Part shown: piece after piece, positions 6,963-14,354 of the stretch
How positions within the stretch are numbered: position 1 is the first letter of the stretch
How the letters are laid out: each line of letters starts with the position of its first letter
Assembly (NCBI GenBank): GCA_964513445.1
Contig: CAZEMM010000048.1
Coordinates: 1 to 14,673 of the forward strand
Origin: Butyricicoccus_A sp964513445
Lineage (GTDB): Bacteria > Bacillota > Clostridia > Oscillospirales > Butyricicoccaceae
Direction of reading: 5' to 3'
Length of the DNA: 14,673 nucleotides
Notes under the pieces: model-generated
Told to the model about the DNA's origin: nothing
Databases searched by the model: none
The model's input: only the letters and a program-made list of their open reading frames with translations
Translations under genes and position numbers: made by a program

Positions 6963-6982
6963 TTCGTCCGCTCCTATCCGCC

Positions 6983-6988
6983 ATTATA
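6983..6988 (-). promoter_or_regulatory. Probable -10 box of the radical-SAM-like gene
   Basis: The minus strand reads TATAAT (complement of 6988-6983), 20 bases before the start codon. No convincing -35 is present at 16-18 bases, so an activator or a different start is possible. Confidence 0.4.
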
Positions 6989-6998
6989 TTTTATCAAT

Positions 6999-7016
6999 AT
7001 GCTATTACTTTAGCAT
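6999..7016. promoter_or_regulatory. Inverted repeat ATGCTA-N6-TAGCAT
   Basis: ATGCTA (6999-7004) and TAGCAT (7011-7016) are perfect 6-bp arms with a six-base gap. They lie where the -35 region of the minus-strand gene would be and are a possible repressor or activator site. Confidence 0.35.
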
Positions 7017-7066
7017 CGGCGGCAGACGCGGGCAACGGCCACTTTCGCGTGATTGTCCAAAATGGT

Positions 7067-7085
7067 GACAGATTTGAAATCTGTC
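7067..7085. promoter_or_regulatory. Perfect 9-1-9 inverted repeat, candidate operator
   Basis: GACAGATTT-G-AAATCTGTC is a perfect palindrome with a single central base. It lies midway in the divergent region between the radical-SAM-like gene and the radical SAM gene. Its size suits a dimeric TetR-type regulator, but the binding protein is unknown. Confidence 0.5.
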
Positions 7086-7091
7086 TAAATT

Positions 7092-7118
7092 TGGGACAAA
7101 ACGTCTGATTTTGTCCCA
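7092..7118. promoter_or_regulatory. Perfect 10-7-10 inverted repeat overlapping the radical SAM promoter
   Basis: TGGGACAAAA (7092-7101) and TTTTGTCCCA (7109-7118) are perfect arms separated by CGTCTGA. The right arm ends on the first base of the -35 hexamer of the radical SAM promoter. A protein bound here would contact or block RNA polymerase. Confidence 0.55.
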
Positions 7119-7147
7119 TGACATTTGTGGGGACGCGGGTCTACAAT
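7118..7147 (+). promoter_or_regulatory. Promoter of the radical SAM gene
   Basis: ATGACA (7118-7123), an 18-base spacer and TACAAT (7142-7147) lie about 60 bases before the start codon, directly downstream of the 10-7-10 inverted repeat. Confidence 0.55.
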
Positions 7148-7206
7148 GGAAACAATAGTAAAACATACCTGCTTGCGGTAGGTTTTAAAGAAAGCGAGGA
7201 AAATCC

Positions 7207-8565
7207 ATGAGCAAAACACCTGTACAGGCATTCGCAGTCAAGCAGCTGCTGAAATATGTAGAAAAGAATCCGGAAGCGAATCTTCCCAAGGTAATGGATA
7301 TGGCGGATAAAATCATCCCGGAGGGATGGTATGAGCGCCAGAGGAAGGTATTTCGTGAGATTGTAAAGGATCCGGACAGCAATTGGTTTCAGCTGATCAT
7401 GCATGTATTCCAGCTGGATCCGGAGGTGCGCAAAACATTTATTGAAAACTTTATTATCAACGCCTGCTTGAACGGCAGCGCGAAGCAGAATGAAGTCAAG
7501 GAGGAAAACAACTGCAACGCCCCGTGGGCGATTCTGCTTGACCCGACATCGGCGTGCAATCTGCACTGCACGGGCTGCTGGGCGGCAGAGTATGGCCACA
7601 CGCTGAATCTCAGCCTTGAGACCATCGATTCGATCGTGCGGCAGGGCAAGGAGCTTGGCACGTATATGTACATCTATACCGGCGGCGAGCCGCTGGTGCG
7701 TAAGCGTGATATTATCAAGCTGTGCGAGATGCACCCGGACTGTGAGTTCCTGTCATTTACCAATGGCACGCTGATCGACGAGGAATTTTGTCAGGAAATG
7801 CTGCGCGTCAAGAACTTTGTCCCGGCAATCAGTCTGGAGGGATTTGAGGAAGCCAACGATGGCCGCCGCGGCGAGGGTGTGTACGGCAAGGTGCAGAACG
7901 CCATGCGTCTGCTGCGCGAGCACAAGCTGCCGTTTGGCATCTCCACCTGCTATACAAGTGCCAACTATAAAGACATCACGAGTGAAAAATTCTTTGATCT
8001 GATGATTGACAGCGGCGCGTTGTTCGTCTGGTTCTTCCACTATATGCCGGTCGGCAATGCCGCCGTGCCCGCGTTGCTGCCCACGCCGGAGCAGAGGGAA
8101 GAGGTCTATCACCGCATCCGTGCGTTCCGCGGCAGCAAGGCGATCTTCAGCATGGATTTCCAGAACGACGCGGAATATGTCGGCGGTTGCATTGCCGGCG
8201 GCCGATGCTATCTGCACATCAATGCCAAGGGCGACGTCGAGCCGTGCGTCTTTATCCACTATTCCAACGTGAACATTCACAACTGCACGCTGCTTGAGGC
8301 GCTGAAGAGTCCGCTGTTCCAGGCGTATCACGACAATCAGCCGTTTAATGATAACCTGATGCGTCCGTGTCCGATGCTGGAAAATCCGGAGTGCATCCAG
8401 CGGCTTGTGAAGGAAACCGGCGCGGTAAGTACGGATTATGAATCGCCGGAGAGCGTCGAGCACCTGTGCGAAAAGACAGTTCCGTATGCGGATAACTGGA
8501 CGCCGACAGCTGATCGCCTGTGGGCGGAGCGAAACGCGTGCAAGAACTGCTCCGGTTGCAAATAA
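7207..8565 (+). CDS. Radical SAM enzyme with SPASM/Twitch-like C-terminal cysteines
   Basis: This 452-residue iron-sulfur enzyme should cleave S-adenosylmethionine to a 5'-deoxyadenosyl radical. Residues 1-104 are a mostly helical extension. The cluster motif CNLHCTGC is at 117-124 in LLDPTSAC..., GGEP is at 159-162, and the barrel strands follow to about 280. Downstream cysteines C328, C334, C347 (CX7GX4C from C334), C360, C388 and C396 recall a SPASM/Twitch auxiliary-cluster region. The chain ends with CKNCSGC (445-451). The overall plan resembles COG0535/HpnH-like radical SAM proteins. The substrate is unknown, and no precursor peptide gene is visible nearby. GAGGA (7196-7200) supports the start. 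The gene is monocistronic with a strong terminator, and it is divergent from a cluster-less paralogue. Confidence 0.93.
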   Translation: MSKTPVQAFAVKQLLKYVEKNPEANLPKVMDMADKIIPEGWYERQRKVFREIVKDPDSNWFQLIMHVFQLDPEVRKTFIENFIINACLNGSAKQNEVKEENNCNAPWAILLDPTSACNLHCTGCWAAEYGHTLNLSLETIDSIVRQGKELGTYMYIYTGGEPLVRKRDIIKLCEMHPDCEFLSFTNGTLIDEEFCQEMLRVKNFVPAISLEGFEEANDGRRGEGVYGKVQNAMRLLREHKLPFGISTCYTSANYKDITSEKFFDLMIDSGALFVWFFHYMPVGNAAVPALLPTPEQREEVYHRIRAFRGSKAIFSMDFQNDAEYVGGCIAGGRCYLHINAKGDVEPCVFIHYSNVNIHNCTLLEALKSPLFQAYHDNQPFNDNLMRPCPMLENPECIQRLVKETGAVSTDYESPESVEHLCEKTVPYADNWTPTADRLWAERNACKNCSGCK

Positions 8566-8591
8566 CAGCATTGTAAGTGCAGTATAATTTG

Positions 8592-8627
8592 GCGCGTCAC
8601 AGAGGCAGCTTTGTGACGCGCTTTTTT
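8592..8627 (+). terminator. Rho-independent terminator of the radical SAM gene
   Basis: GCGCGTCACA (8592-8601) and TGTGACGCGC (8612-8621) form a perfect 10-bp stem followed by TTTTTT (8622-8627). It lies 26 bases after the stop codon. Confidence 0.95.
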
Positions 8628-8670
8628 CGTTTTTGAAAATTTGTCACTAATGGATAGATTTCATAAAAAT

Positions 8671-8683
8671 GCGTATAATACGC
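8671..8683 (+). promoter_or_regulatory. Probable -10 box of the mannitol operon inside a palindrome
   Basis: TATAAT (8674-8679) is embedded in the palindrome GCGTAT-A-ATACGC (8671-8683). The -35 at 17 bases (TGGATA) is poor. A weak -35 is expected for a promoter that needs an activator such as MtlR, and the symmetry may itself be a binding site. Confidence 0.5.
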
Positions 8684-8686
8684 CTA

Positions 8687-8815
8687 AAAACTGTCATTCA
8701 CGCAACATTTTATTGCGGTAAAACGGATGTATTGCCGGAGAAAAGATGACAGTTTTGACGGAGTGTCACAAATGGTTCATGACAAAACTGAGGTAGTTCG
8801 CAGTTGCTTGAACCA
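8687..8815 (+). promoter_or_regulatory. Structured leader upstream of mtlR
   Basis: AAAACTGTCAT (8687-8697) and ATGACAGTTTT (8746-8756) are perfect 11-bp arms. Between them CGCAA (8701-8705) pairs with TTGCG (8713-8717), and CGGTAA (8717-8722) can pair with TTGCCG (8732-8737) with one wobble. A second hairpin follows: TGGTTCA (8773-8779) with TGAACCA (8809-8815), enclosing AACTG (8786-8790) with CAGTT (8801-8805). With a start near 8686 the leader would be about 175 bases. It could act as operator DNA or as an RNA switch; no known riboswitch class is recognised. Confidence 0.45.
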
Positions 8816-8860
8816 CTTTCTGACATCAGAATAATAAGCAGGGAGACAGAGGTGATTTGG

Positions 8861-10996
8861 ATGGCAGCACATAAAAACAAAGCGCGGCTGACGTCGCGCC
8901 AAAAGGAAATCATTCAGATTTTGACCCGTTTTACGTCATCTCGCCCTGTTACGGTTGCGATGATCTCTGAGACCATGGGCGTCAGCTCGCGCACGATTTT
9001 GCGGGAGCTGCCACATGTCGAGCAATGGATGCAGCAAAATGATTTCCACTTTGTCCGCAAGCCGGGCGTCGGCCTGATTTTAGAGGAAAGCGTGGAAAAC
9101 AAAAAGCTGATACTCGAGCTGCTTGAGATCGAATGTGTGCGTAAGTCATATACCAAGGATGAACGCCGCCGTCGTATTTTGGGCGATCTGTTGTATGCGC
9201 AAGAACCGCTCAAGTCCTATTATTTTGTCTCGGAACTGGGTGTTTCGGAGGGAACGTTAAGCAGTGATCTCGAGGAGATTGAGCGTTGGCTGCGCACGTA
9301 TGGTATCCGGCTGATTCGCAGGCCGGGCGTCGGCATCCTGCTTGAGGGCCAGGAGAGCAGCTACCGGCAGGCGATCGCCAATCTCGTTTATGAAAGCATG
9401 GATGAAAACCGCATCATGCAGGTACTGCATGGCGAGATGCAAAATGAGATAAATAATGTTGCGATTCAAAACAAGGTGTTTGGCATGCTTGATCGCGCGA
9501 TCACCAGCCAGGTGGAGGAGATTTTACAGGAATCCGCCAAGCGGCTGGGTCTGCGCTATACGGACAGCGCATTTGTCGGGCTGATTATCCATATTTCGCT
9601 TGCGCTTACACGCATTGCCAACAATGAAAAGATTGAAATGGAGAGAGAGAAGCTACAGCAGCTTATGCTTCTGCCGGAATTTTCCGTGGCGGAGGAGATC
9701 TCTGACCGCCTGAAGGAGACGTTCCGCGTCCCCGTTCCGCTCAGTGAGGTTGGCTATATCACGATGCACTTGTCGTCGTCGAGTATCTGGCCAGCGGATG
9801 ACCGCAGGGCTCGCGGCATTGAAAGCATGCGGCTGCGCCAGCTGGTGCGCCAAATGATCGAGCAGGTCGAGCAAGAGCTTGGCGTCATACTGCATGACAG
9901 CGATCGGCTGTTTGAGGATTTGGTCAATCATATGAGTCCGGCGCTCAGCCGCCTTTCACTTGGCATTGCACTGGAAAACCCGCAGGCTGTATCGCTGGAG
10001 GAGGAATACCCTGAGATTTTACAGGCGACACGCAATGCCTGCAAGGTGCTGTGCGATGAGCTGTCGCTGCCGGTCGTGCCGGATTCCGAGATCGCCTATC
10101 TTGCCATGCACTTTGGCGCGGCGATGGAGCGCAAAATGCAGAGCATGAAGCGCGTTTCCGCCGTGGTCGTCTGCCCGACCGGCTTGGGTACCTGCCGTAT
10201 TCTGGAGGCGGGACTGGAGAAGGATTTTCCCAACATCGCTGTGCGCGGCGCAATTTCAGTGTTCCGTATTGACACGGAAAGGCTGCGTCGACAGGGCATT
10301 GACCTGATTATTTCTACCGTCGAGCTGACAGTGGACTATCCGTGGATCTGCGTGCGGCCGGTGCTGCAGGCGCAGGACAAGCGGCGTATTGAGTCCATGC
10401 TCGCGATACTTCAACAAAAGAGCGACCCGCAGGCGCGTGAGCTACAGCAGCAGCGCATTAAGCAGGACGACATTGCGCTCATCACACAGTTGGGTGCGGA
10501 GCTGATGGATCTGACTGGACACCTGGCGTTTGACACACTGAAAGCCGTGCGCAGCCGGGAAGAGCTGATTGCGGCAGCTGGGCGCCTGTTCGCGCAGGAT
10601 GCGCGTGCGGCGGCGGATATTGAGGGCGGCCTGTATGAGCGCGACCGTCTGGCGGATACCTACCTTAAGCAGATGAACATTCTGCTGCTGCACTGCAAGA
10701 CCAACATGGTGCAGCATGCGCGCTTTGGCTATCTGCGGCTGGAGCCGCCGCTGTATGAAGACGGCAAGATCATCCGTGGTGCGACCGTTATGCTTGCGCC
10801 GGACAGCGACACGGACGGCAATTCAGTACATCAACAGCTGATCGGCGCGATTTCTGCGCGGCTGATTGAGGATAAGACACTTTTAAATCTGTTGTACAAC
10901 GGCGATTGGGAGCAAAGCCGCAGTGCAATTGAGCGAGGTTTAAATGTGTATTATAAAAATATTTTGAAGAAGAGGTTAGGAGTTGAAGGGAAATGA
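8861..10996 (+). CDS. mtlR: MtlR-like PRD transcriptional activator of the mannitol operon
   Basis: This 711-residue regulator is controlled by PTS phosphorylation. In order it has a DeoR/HTH_11-type helix-turn-helix at about 11-50, a second Mga-like HTH at about 118-150, PRD1 (His244, His303), PRD2 (His357, His417), an EIIB-Gat-like domain with VVCPTGLGTCR (Cys438), and an EIIA-Mtl-like domain (His611 in LLLHCKT). This is the MtlR architecture known from Bacillus and Geobacillus, where PRD2, EIIB and EIIA residues tune activity through HPr and EII proteins. The start at 8861 is chosen because AGAGGTGA (8846-8853) lies seven bases upstream; the reading from 8804 lacks such a site. The stop overlaps the mtlA start (ATGA), so the regulator leads its own operon and is probably autoregulated. 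Confidence 0.93.
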   Translation: MAAHKNKARLTSRQKEIIQILTRFTSSRPVTVAMISETMGVSSRTILRELPHVEQWMQQNDFHFVRKPGVGLILEESVENKKLILELLEIECVRKSYTKDERRRRILGDLLYAQEPLKSYYFVSELGVSEGTLSSDLEEIERWLRTYGIRLIRRPGVGILLEGQESSYRQAIANLVYESMDENRIMQVLHGEMQNEINNVAIQNKVFGMLDRAITSQVEEILQESAKRLGLRYTDSAFVGLIIHISLALTRIANNEKIEMEREKLQQLMLLPEFSVAEEISDRLKETFRVPVPLSEVGYITMHLSSSSIWPADDRRARGIESMRLRQLVRQMIEQVEQELGVILHDSDRLFEDLVNHMSPALSRLSLGIALENPQAVSLEEEYPEILQATRNACKVLCDELSLPVVPDSEIAYLAMHFGAAMERKMQSMKRVSAVVVCPTGLGTCRILEAGLEKDFPNIAVRGAISVFRIDTERLRRQGIDLIISTVELTVDYPWICVRPVLQAQDKRRIESMLAILQQKSDPQARELQQQRIKQDDIALITQLGAELMDLTGHLAFDTLKAVRSREELIAAAGRLFAQDARAAADIEGGLYERDRLADTYLKQMNILLLHCKTNMVQHARFGYLRLEPPLYEDGKIIRGATVMLAPDSDTDGNSVHQQLIGAISARLIEDKTLLNLLYNGDWEQSRSAIERGLNVYYKNILKKRLGVEGK

Positions 10997-12876
10997 AAAA
11001 CAAAGTGCAAGCAATGGGCAAGGCGCTCTCCGGCATGGTTATGCCGAACATTGGCGCATTCATTGCGTGGGGCTTCATCACTGCGTTGTTTATCGAGGCA
11101 GGATGGTTTCCAAATGACAAGCTTGCGTCCATTCAGCCGTACATGCTCACGTATTTGCTCCCAGTACTGATTGCGAGCCAGGGCGGCAAGATGATCGGAG
11201 GAGACCGCGGACGCGTGATGGGCGCGATCGCTGTCATGGGATGTATTGCAGGTGTTGGTGGCACAGACGGCCAGCCGATGCTGATGGGCGCGATGGTTAT
11301 GGGACCGCTCGCCGGCTGGGTCATCAAGAAGTTTGACAAGGCAATGGAAGGCCATATGCCAGCCGGTTTTGAGATGCTGATAAACAACTTCTCCGTCGGT
11401 ATTCTGGGCATGCTTGTCGCCATTGTCGGATATTACGCAATCGGCCCGATTATGTCTGCTATTCTGGCAATCCTGTCCGCAGGTGTAGAGGTTCTGGTTG
11501 CGCACAGCCTGATGCCGCTCGTGGCGATCTTCCTTGAGCCGGCAAAGGTTCTGTTCCTGAACAATGCGATCAACCACGGTGTATTCACCCCGCTAGGCGC
11601 GGAGCAGGTTGCACATGCCGGTAAATCCATCATGTACATGCTGGAGACCAATCCAGGTCCCGGCCTTGGCGTCCTCATCGCGTACATGTTTTTCTCCAAG
11701 GATAAGGCCACGAAGGATTCCGCACCGGGCGCGATCATCATCCACCTGCTCGGCGGTATCCATGAGATTTACTTCCCGTACGTTCTGATGAACCCGATCG
11801 TTATTATTGCGCCGATCGCAGGTAACTTCTGCGCGATTCTGTTCTTTATGCTGACCAACGCCGGTCTGGTAGGCCCGGCATCCCCGGGTTCGATCATCGC
11901 GTTCCTGCTCATGTCTCCGAAGGGTACGGGTACGGTTATTTCCCTCGTCGGCGTGCTCATTGCAACTGTGGTTTCGTTCGTCGTTGCATCCCCGATCATT
12001 AAGATGTCCGGCGCGAAGAATCTGGAGGAAGCACAGAGCCAGATGAGCAGCATGAAAGCGGAGGCCAAGGGTCAGGCTGTTGCCGCAGGCGGCCCGGCGA
12101 AGCAGGCAGGCGAGGTCAAAAAGATTATCTTTGCGTGTGACGCAGGTATGGGTTCGTCCGCAATGGGCGCGACCAAGTTCCGCAACCGTATCAAGAGCAT
12201 CCGCCCGGATATCGTTGTCACCAACACGTCGGTCGATAACATCCCGGCAGACTGTGACATCGCGGTTGTACAGACGGTTTTGGCAGACCGCGCGGCAAAA
12301 AGCGCGCCGCAGGCGCAGCTGATTACCATTGGAAACTTCCTTGCCGACCCGAATCTTGACCAGCTGTTTCAGACGATTTCTGCAAGCGCAAATTCTGCGC
12401 CGGCCGTCGCGACTGCGGTCGCAGTAGCGGAGCCGGAGGAAGCTGACGATGCGTCGAAGATTGTCATGCTGCGCGAGGGCATCAAGCTCGGACAAAAGAG
12501 CGTTTCCAAGGAAGAGGCCATTCGTGCTGCTGGTTCGCTGCTCAAGCAGATTGGTTGCGTTGAGGACGGCTACATTGACGCGATGCTCGAGCGCGAGAAA
12601 CTGATTACCACCTATATGGGTCTGGGCGTTGCTATTCCACATGGCACGACACAGGCAAAGGGTGAGGTCAAGAAGTCCGGCATCGTTATGCTGCAATATC
12701 CGGATGGCGTCGATTTCGGTGATGAAAAGGCGCAGCTGATTTTTGGTATCGCCGGCGTGGGCGACCAGCACATGGATCTGCTCCAAAAGATTTCCAATTC
12801 CCTGGAGGATGAGGATCTGCTGGAACAGCTGAAAACGACAACAGATATCAATCTAGTTCTCAAAACCTTTGGCTGA
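10993..12876 (+). CDS. mtlA: PTS mannitol transporter subunit EIICBA
   Basis: This 627-residue inner-membrane permease imports mannitol and phosphorylates it to mannitol-1-phosphate. The EIIC membrane domain (about 1-340) contains the substrate-site region GGIHEIYFPYVLMNP at 254-268. The EIIB domain starts near 376 with phosphocysteine Cys382 in FACDAGMGSSAMG. An Ala/Glu-rich linker (about 464-487) leads to the EIIA domain with phosphohistidine His550 in GVAIPHGTTQAKG. All three domains are complete, as in E. coli MtlA, so no separate mtlF is needed. The ATG overlaps the mtlR stop, and AGGAG (10978-10982) provides the ribosome site. Only 20 bases separate it from mtlD. Phosphate would arrive from EI via HPr; an HPr gene closes the operon. 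Confidence 0.97.
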   Translation: MKNKVQAMGKALSGMVMPNIGAFIAWGFITALFIEAGWFPNDKLASIQPYMLTYLLPVLIASQGGKMIGGDRGRVMGAIAVMGCIAGVGGTDGQPMLMGAMVMGPLAGWVIKKFDKAMEGHMPAGFEMLINNFSVGILGMLVAIVGYYAIGPIMSAILAILSAGVEVLVAHSLMPLVAIFLEPAKVLFLNNAINHGVFTPLGAEQVAHAGKSIMYMLETNPGPGLGVLIAYMFFSKDKATKDSAPGAIIIHLLGGIHEIYFPYVLMNPIVIIAPIAGNFCAILFFMLTNAGLVGPASPGSIIAFLLMSPKGTGTVISLVGVLIATVVSFVVASPIIKMSGAKNLEEAQSQMSSMKAEAKGQAVAAGGPAKQAGEVKKIIFACDAGMGSSAMGATKFRNRIKSIRPDIVVTNTSVDNIPADCDIAVVQTVLADRAAKSAPQAQLITIGNFLADPNLDQLFQTISASANSAPAVATAVAVAEPEEADDASKIVMLREGIKLGQKSVSKEEAIRAAGSLLKQIGCVEDGYIDAMLEREKLITTYMGLGVAIPHGTTQAKGEVKKSGIVMLQYPDGVDFGDEKAQLIFGIAGVGDQHMDLLQKISNSLEDEDLLEQLKTTTDINLVLKTFG

Positions 12877-12896
12877 AATAAAGGAGCGATAGCATT

Positions 12897-14045
12897 ATGA
12901 AAAAGGCCATTCAGTTTGGCGCGGGCAATATTGGACGCGGCTTTATCGGCGCCCTGCTCGAGCAGGCTGGCTACCATGTCGTCTTTGCAGACGTGAACAT
13001 GGCGGTTATTGATAAAATCAATGCGGACGGCATGTATACCGTTCATGTCATGGACGTATCATGCCAAGACATCCCGATCAGGAACATCAGCGGCATCAAT
13101 TCCGCTTCGCCGGAGATGGTTGACGCCATCACCGAGAGCGATCTGATTACAACGGCGGTTGGCCTGATTATTCTGCCGCGCATCGCCCCGACCATCGCAC
13201 AGGGCATTGCAAAGCGCAGGGAACAGGGCTGCACTCGTCCGCTGAACATCATCGCATGTGAGAACGCCATCCGCGCAAGCTCGCAGCTCAAGGAAGCGGT
13301 CTATAAATCGCTGGATGAGGAAGGCCGTGCATATGCAGATGAATATGTCGGTTTCCCGGACTGCTCGGTTGACCGCATTGTACCGCCGGTCAAGAGCGAA
13401 AACTTCATTGACGTTGTGGTAGAGAACTACTACGAGTGGAATGTCGAAAAGGCGTCGTTCAAGGGTGAGATCCCGCAGATCGCCGGAATGAATTTGGCAG
13501 ACAATCTGATGGCATATATTGAACGCAAGCTGTTTACCCTGAACACAGGACATGCGATTACGGCATATCTCGGCACGCTTAAGGGATATGGCACCATTGA
13601 CGAGGCGATTGCCGATGAGACCATCTACAGCATCGTCCATGCGGCGATGATAGAGAGCGGCGACGGCCTGATCCGCAAACACGGGTTTGACAAAGAGGCG
13701 CATTATCATTACATCGACAAGATCATCGGTCGATTTAAGAATCCGTACCTCAAGGACGATGTCACCCGCGTCGGCCGTGAGCCGCTGCGTAAGCTCAGTG
13801 CAAGCGACCGCCTGACCAAGCCGATGATGACGGCCCATGGCTATGGCCTGCCGGTTGATCATCTGATCCTTGGTATGGGCGCGGCGCTGCGCTATGATAA
13901 TCCGAATGATGCACAGAGCGTCGAGATGCACGAGAAGCTCAAGAATGAAGGCCTGCTCGAGGCGGTCAAGAATATCACCGGCATTGCCGATGCTGCGTTG
14001 CTGGCACAGATTGTCAAAGCGTATGACGATGTAATAAAGATCTGA
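12897..14045 (+). CDS. mtlD: Mannitol-1-phosphate 5-dehydrogenase
   Basis: This 382-residue cytoplasmic enzyme oxidises mannitol-1-phosphate to fructose-6-phosphate with NAD. The N-terminal Rossmann motif is FGAGNIGRGF at 7-16. A conserved IACENAIRA is at 119-127, and the catalytic Lys and Asn/His of polyol-specific long-chain dehydrogenases are in KLFTLNTGHA (Lys211, Asn216, His219). The length equals that of E. coli MtlD. The start is supported by AAGGAG at 12881-12886. It lies directly downstream of mtlA, so transport product and enzyme substrate match. Confidence 0.97.
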   Translation: MKKAIQFGAGNIGRGFIGALLEQAGYHVVFADVNMAVIDKINADGMYTVHVMDVSCQDIPIRNISGINSASPEMVDAITESDLITTAVGLIILPRIAPTIAQGIAKRREQGCTRPLNIIACENAIRASSQLKEAVYKSLDEEGRAYADEYVGFPDCSVDRIVPPVKSENFIDVVVENYYEWNVEKASFKGEIPQIAGMNLADNLMAYIERKLFTLNTGHAITAYLGTLKGYGTIDEAIADETIYSIVHAAMIESGDGLIRKHGFDKEAHYHYIDKIIGRFKNPYLKDDVTRVGREPLRKLSASDRLTKPMMTAHGYGLPVDHLILGMGAALRYDNPNDAQSVEMHEKLKNEGLLEAVKNITGIADAALLAQIVKAYDDVIKI

Positions 14046-14054
14046 CAGATCTTC

Positions 14055-14070
14055 ATAAATTATAATTTAT
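14055..14070. promoter_or_regulatory. Perfect AT-only palindrome between mtlD and the HPr gene
   Basis: ATAAATTATAATTTAT is a perfect 16-bp palindrome followed by seven T residues (14073-14079). It could weakly attenuate transcription before the HPr gene or hold a -10-like TATAAT (14061-14066), but no matching -35 is seen. The role is uncertain. Confidence 0.3.
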
Positions 14071-14096
14071 CATTTTTTTGAAAGGAGTCAACGAGT

Positions 14097-14354
14097 ATGC
14101 AGAGCATCACCTATACCATCACCGATCCGGAGGGCTTCCACGCACGTCCGGCAGGCATGTTCGTCAAGAAGTGCAAGGAGTTTGACTGCAAGATCGAGGT
14201 CGTCAAGGCTGGCAAGCGCGCTGATGCCCGTAAGATGTTTGGCCTGATGGGTCTTGGCATCAAGGGCGGCGACACCATTGACGTAGAGATCGACGGCGCA
14301 CAGGAAGCGGAAGCTGCACAGGCTATTGAGGAATTCCTCAAGAGCAATCTGTAA
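14097..14354 (+). CDS. HPr-family phosphocarrier protein without Ser46
   Basis: This 85-residue protein is an HPr-type phosphocarrier that accepts phosphate from EI (PEP) on His15 and passes it to EIIA domains. The active site GFHARPAG is at 13-20, and the length is that of normal HPr. In Firmicute HPr, Ser46 is phosphorylated by HPr kinase for catabolite repression. Aligning GKRADARKMFGLMGLGI (39-55) with the usual GK-x5-S-I-M-G-V-M-S-L-G pattern places Lys at position 46. Control by HPr kinase at this site is therefore not possible. The start is supported by AAAGGAG at 14081-14087. As last gene of the mannitol operon it may serve MtlA and MtlR, or be the cell's general HPr. No ptsI lies in the window. 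Confidence 0.92.
   Translation: MQSITYTITDPEGFHARPAGMFVKKCKEFDCKIEVVKAGKRADARKMFGLMGLGIKGGDTIDVEIDGAQEAEAAQAIEEFLKSNL

Noticed and set aside
8640..8860. Catabolite-responsive element (cre) upstream of mtlR
   Set aside because: I looked for a WTGNAANCGNWNNCW-like match and saw none that was convincing.
11593..12786. A 397-codon minus-strand ORF inside mtlA
   Set aside because: It is antisense to a fully conserved EIICBA gene, its translation is rich in Arg, His and Asn typical of a shadow frame, and it has no ribosome site.
13059..13931. A 290-codon minus-strand ORF inside mtlD
   Set aside because: It is a shadow of the conserved mtlD reading frame with no family resemblance.
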